Source: Deltaproteobacteria bacterium
Lineage (GTDB): Bacteria > Myxococcota_A > UBA796 > SXON01
Direction: 5' to 3'
Length of the DNA: 64,000 nt
Assembly (NCBI GenBank): GCA_014191855.1
Contig: BJHF01000001.1
Span: 62,001-126,000 of the forward strand
Shown piece by piece: positions 61,177-64,000 of this stretch. The notes beneath the pieces were generated by a model. That model saw only the letters and a list, made by a program, of their open reading frames with translations. It had not been told where the DNA came from and did not search any database. How positions within the stretch are numbered: the stretch's first letter is position 1; each line of letters begins with the position of its first letter. The translations under genes and the position numbers were made by a program.

Positions 61177-62190
61177 TCACCCCCCATCCGCCGGCGATCT
61201 CGTCAAATGCACCACGCCCGCTTTGACCGCGCCACTCCCCTCCTTCTCCCTCTCTTCCCCACTCCCGCCCCGCAAAACCGACCCCGTCTTATAAGGCACC
61301 CTCCCCGAAGGTACCAACCCCGACGCTCGCGAAACATGCACGTCCTGATCATCAAAGAAAATATGCGGCCGGAACGCGGCCAGAACCTGGTCTTTGGCGA
61401 GGCCGCCCAAAAAGAACGCCTCATCCACATACACGCCCCACGCGCGGAACGTAGTAATCACCCGCGCCTCCGCGGGAGCGTTGCGCGCCGTGACCACCGC
61501 GATCCGAATTGGCGAGTACTCGACGCCCTGCGGTAGTGTCTCCTTCAGTCGCGCCAACTTGACCAGAAACCGCGCAAACGGCCCCTCGGGCAGCGGCACA
61601 TCCCGCGCCTCGTCTTCGGAGGCGTGGAAAGCGCCCAATCCGCCAGACTTGTAGACGATTTCGGCGTCCTCCGAAAACAGCACCGCGTCCCCATCGAAGG
61701 CGAAGCGCACTTGGTGTTCGGCGGGTTGGTAGCCTTCGGGCGGCGGGGACAATACGGCGGCCGCGCACACGGCGGAGTCCACCACGGTTTGCACGTCGCC
61801 GACGCTGTTGGACAGGAACAAGTCCACGCCAAAAGCGCGGGCGTACGCGGAGAGCGGCTCGCCGCCCGTGAACACGTAGCGCGAAATCGCGAGCCCGCGC
61901 TCCCGCACCGCGCGCATCACCCGCACCCCGGTTTCAGGGCTGTTGCGCGACATGATCACCACTTCGACCAGCGCCGGCGCCCCCTTGGGTCCGTGCACGT
62001 TGAGCGAAAGCAGCGCGGCCACGAGCGCGAAGCCGGTGCCCGTCGCCAGCGGAGCGCCTTCCAACGCCAACATATGCTCGCGATAGGCGCGGATTCCCTG
62101 CGACTGAAACACCGCGTCGGCCTCGCGAAGGTCGAAGAGCGCGCTCGCGGATATGCCGATGACGAGGGTGTGCGTGAGGTCGAGGGCCAT
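61177..62190 (-). CDS. 5'-nucleotidase-like HAD-type protein
   Basis: A 337-aa protein starting at ATG 62190 (MALDLTHTLVIGISASALFDL). It resembles the cytosolic 5'-nucleotidase family PF06189: ISASALFDLREADAVF, VVIMSRNSPETGVRVMRAV, FTGGEPLSAYARAFGVDLFLSN, VRFAFDGDAVLFSEDAE and FFDDQDVHVSRAS. These enzymes hydrolyse nucleoside 5'-monophosphates. It lies upstream of the nuclease-helicase gene on the same strand; the gap of 82 bp suggests possible co-transcription. Confidence 0.8.
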   Translation of the reverse strand: MALDLTHTLVIGISASALFDLREADAVFQSQGIRAYREHMLALEGAPLATGTGFALVAALLSLNVHGPKGAPALVEVVIMSRNSPETGVRVMRAVRERGLAISRYVFTGGEPLSAYARAFGVDLFLSNSVGDVQTVVDSAVCAAAVLSPPPEGYQPAEHQVRFAFDGDAVLFSEDAEIVYKSGGLGAFHASEDEARDVPLPEGPFARFLVKLARLKETLPQGVEYSPIRIAVVTARNAPAEARVITTFRAWGVYVDEAFFLGGLAKDQVLAAFRPHIFFDDQDVHVSRASGLVPSGRVPYKTGSVLRGGSGEEREKEGSGAVKAGVVHLTRSPADGG

Positions 62191-62240
62191 GCGGGTCCGG
62201 TTGCGACAGTTTAGCGCTCCGAGGGACGAGAGCAAGCGGG

Positions 62241-62298
62241 GGGCGACGCCGTAGGCCCGGTCCCGAGTTCAACGTGGGAAGGACGGCGTCGCGGCGCG
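62241..62298 (+). repeat. REP-like hairpin, forward copy
   Basis: GGGCGACGCC pairs with GGCGTCGCGGCGCG, and the loop contains GTAGGCCCGGTCCCGAG and GTGGGAAGGAC. Confidence 0.7.
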
Positions 62299-62368
62299 AT
62301 CGATCCCGGCGTCGCCGTGCCGGCTTCGGTCGCGCGGGGTCCCATCGCGCCGAGTGTCCGCTCCGCGA

Positions 62369-62606
62369 AGTCGAGTCGGGCTGCCTGGCCGCGGGGGGAA
62401 GTCGAGTCGGTCTGTTTGCCGCGACGGGCGGTCGGGCGCCGCGGTGGCCGCGAAAAAGGCAGCTTGGTCCGTGCGCCGGGCGCGTTCCCGATGGCGGCAC
62501 TCCCCGAAGGCAGCCCCGCGACGGCGCCTCGACCCCGTTCAGGCGTTCAAACGGTCAAACAGCCCGACTCGACTTGGGGCGCCGGCCAACGCGGTCGACT
62601 CGACTC
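62369..62606. repeat. 238-bp inverted-repeat element, copy D
   Basis: The left arm from 62369 has AGTCGAGTCGGGCTGCCTGG and a second GTCGAGTCGG box with CTGTTTG; the core has CGAAAAAGGCAGCTTGG; the right arm (62556-62606) has CAAACAGCCCGACTCGAC and GACTCGACTC. It is the most diverged copy and keeps the common orientation. Confidence 0.75.
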
Positions 62607-62810
62607 CCGCGGCGCCCTTTCTGGCGGGCGCGGCGCCCTCGCGTCACCCGCCGCGCCCTCGCGCCGGCCAACGCGGTCGACTCGACTCCCGCGGCGCCCT
62701 CCCTGGCCGGCACCGCGCCCTCGCGCCGGCCAACGCGGTCGACTCGACTCCGGCGGCCGGGATCTCGCGCGGTGGGCGCCCGCGCGTCGGCCAACGCGAA
62801 CGACTCGACC
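62581..62810. repeat. Tandem copies of the element right end
   Basis: GCCGGCCAACGCGGTCGACT recurs at 62581, 62663 and 62725, and a variant (GTCGGCCAACGCGAACGACT) at 62786. Spacings are 82, 62 and 61 bp. This looks like repeated duplication of the right arm of copy D. Confidence 0.75.
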
Positions 62811-62863
62811 CCGCCGCCGCCCCCACCGCGCCTACGCCCCATTGTCGCGACAGCCGTGCCGGT

Positions 62864-62923
62864 GGCGCCGCGATGGCCCCCAATCCCCGCCTGAGGAAGA
62901 CGAATGGGCCGCGGCCATCGCCC
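62864..62923 (-). repeat. REP-like hairpin, reverse copy
   Basis: GGCGCCGCGATGGCC at the left and GGCCATCGCCC at the right enclose CGCCTGAGGAAGACG. It closes the island opened by the forward copy at 62241. Confidence 0.65.
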
Positions 62924-63018
62924 GAAAGGGGCCTGGCTGCCGCCGCGCCCTCGCCCCGGGGCTTCCCTCGGCTCTGCGACCTCTCCGGCCAACCGGCGCG
63001 GGTGTTGCGCCCCCCACC

Positions 63019-64000
63019 CTACCGCAAATAAATCTCCATCACATTGATCCCCTCGTACCCGCCCCCATTCTCGTTGGGCAGCGCCGCGCCGCTTGGGCAC
63101 ACATCGGAGGCGAGTTGGCCGTAGAGATCGGCGTTCGAGTCGGTGTAGCTCGCCATGGGGTGCGCCTCGTCGGACCAGTAGTCGCTCTTGAAGGAGGGGC
63201 AGGTGGTGCAGCACGTGCTGTAGAACCAAGGCACGCCGTCGTAATCGTTGACACAGGCTGTGGAGGGGCCCGAGTCGGTGGTCGAGAGTTCGTCTACGTT
63301 GGTGAGCGAGACGGTGCCGGCGAGGGAGGTGAACGAGGCTGTGCTGCTGCTCACTGTGAGCGTGCCGCCGCTCGCGGTGTAATAGAGCGGATCACAGTCG
63401 GCGAGCGAGGTGCTGTCGCGATTTGCGTGCATCGCCAACATTTCTCCCCCCGCGCCCACGGTGCTCCAGTTGGCCCCGGCGAGGCGGAAGGCCTGAGCGG
63501 GCGCGGCGCTGCCGACGTCCGCGGTGTACCAGTCGCCGTAGCCGGTGAGCAGGAGCGAGGTTTCGGTCCAGTCCCACACGGTACGCTGGATCAGCGTCCA
63601 GCCGCCGCCGTCGGTGGATTGATCGCACCACACCTCCACATCGGTGAGCGCGCCACCGCTGCCATCGACGTCGATGGTGTACAGGCCATCGGTGGTGTAG
63701 CCGTCGGCGAGCGCGTCGGCGCAGGAGGTGCAGAGCTCTGGATCGGCACCGTCGCAGTCCAGGTCGAGGCCCCCGCACACTTCGAGAGCGCCCGGGTTCA
63801 CGGCCGAGTCTGTGTCGTCACAGTCCGTGTCGTCGCTGACATAGTCGGCGGGCGCATCGCAAGCGGTCGTGGTTGATGTGGCGTCGCCGTAGCCGTCGGA
63901 GTCGTTGTCGGCGTACCAGGTTGAGAGGTCGGCGGCGTCGGTGTCGACGGTGCCGTTGCAGTCGTCATCGAGGCCATTACACACCTCGGTCGCCGCGGGG
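63019..64000 (-). CDS. MopE-type repeat and fibrinogen-like protein, 5' end beyond window
   Basis: The frame is open to the window edge, so the N-terminus (and any signal peptide) is missing; at least 326 aa are visible. The visible start has a MopE-like putative metal-binding repeat: EVCNGLDDDCNG, DNDSDGYGD and DDTDCDDTDSAVNPG, then LEVCGGLDLDCDG. The C-terminal part (about 90-321) resembles a fibrinogen C-terminal domain, with CSCADAL-like start replaced by CTSCADALADGYTTDGLYTI, then DGGGWTLIQRTVWDW and SFKSDYWSDEAHP. Such proteins are common surface or exported proteins in Myxococcota-like genomes. Confidence 0.85.
   Translation of the reverse strand, partial: PAATEVCNGLDDDCNGTVDTDAADLSTWYADNDSDGYGDATSTTTACDAPADYVSDDTDCDDTDSAVNPGALEVCGGLDLDCDGADPELCTSCADALADGYTTDGLYTIDVDGSGGALTDVEVWCDQSTDGGGWTLIQRTVWDWTETSLLLTGYGDWYTADVGSAAPAQAFRLAGANWSTVGAGGEMLAMHANRDSTSLADCDPLYYTASGGTLTVSSSTASFTSLAGTVSLTNVDELSTTDSGPSTACVNDYDGVPWFYSTCCTTCPSFKSDYWSDEAHPMASYTDSNADLYGQLASDVCPSGAALPNENGGGYEGINVMEIYLR

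Larger units (their letters stand above)
62191..63018. other. Repeat-rich gap right of the helicase-nuclease region
   Basis: In order: forward REP-like hairpin (62241-62298), inverted-repeat element D (62369-62606), tandem right-end copies (62581-62810), TGTCGCGACA (62843-62852) and reverse REP-like hairpin (62864-62923). Long open frames here are GC-rich shadows of the repeats and are not accepted. Confidence 0.75.

Overview
The window is very GC-rich and gene-dense, with several marks of a Myxococcota-like bacterium. These include many short-signal lipoproteins (cysteine at residue 11-15), a MopE-type Cys/Asp repeat protein at the right edge, a choice-of-anchor/vWA lipoprotein, and a large exported protein ending in a MYXO-CTERM-like tail (Cys-Gly-Cys, hydrophobic stretch, Arg-Arg-Arg). 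Most of the window looks like ordinary chromosome. No rRNA, tRNA, phage block or true CRISPR array was seen.

Layout. 0-6.4 kb: lipoproteins around clpB. 7.2-12.6 kb: a minus-strand run of translationally coupled genes (prepilin peptidase, DegT aminotransferase, ABC-2 permease and ATPase, a stand-alone SPASM protein, Bpt-type aminoacyl-protein transferase) with a 2OG-Fe(II) oxygenase diverging. 13-16.8 kb: vWA lipoprotein and metG. 17.8-18.8 kb: a small HipA/HipB-like pair. 19.6-22.2 kb: a ubiquitin-like plus membrane plus RING-like protein, its TPR neighbour and a futalosine-hydrolase-like gene. 22.2-24.1 kb: a Rieske mini-operon and an orphan gp25-like gene. 24.2-29.4 kb: a complete TRAP transporter with an extra membrane protein and a polysaccharide deacetylase. 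31.8-43.7 kb: envelope proteins, enzymes and rlmN. 43.9-48.2 kb: a SUKH/TPR/HEAT-like protein and two SixA-like phosphatases. 51.2-62.2 kb: Fic, an AddB/AddA-like helicase-nuclease pair, a nuclease-helicase of the DUF2075 type and a 5'-nucleotidase.

The most striking layer is repetitive. Two REP-associated tyrosine transposase (RAYT) genes, at 30719-31549 and 48790-49629, each lie beside their own palindromic repeat family. The first borders a regular 83-84 bp tandem array of a 46-nt hairpin; the same hairpin recurs without a transposase at 6561-7049. The second sits inside a 1.49-kb unit (48209-49698) bounded by inverted copies of a hairpin that recurs in about 16 intergenic positions. A shorter unit at 50725-51213 has the same ends and the same 239-bp inverted-repeat core but lacks the transposase, as expected of a non-autonomous derivative. 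The palindrome TGTCGCGACA recurs in nearly all of these islands, and both RAYT genes carry TCCGTCACCT motifs upstream. I read this as two co-resident RAYT-REP systems, one resembling a complete insertion element.

All family assignments come from motifs read by eye; no database search was run. Repeat coordinates come from manual alignment and may be off by a few bases.
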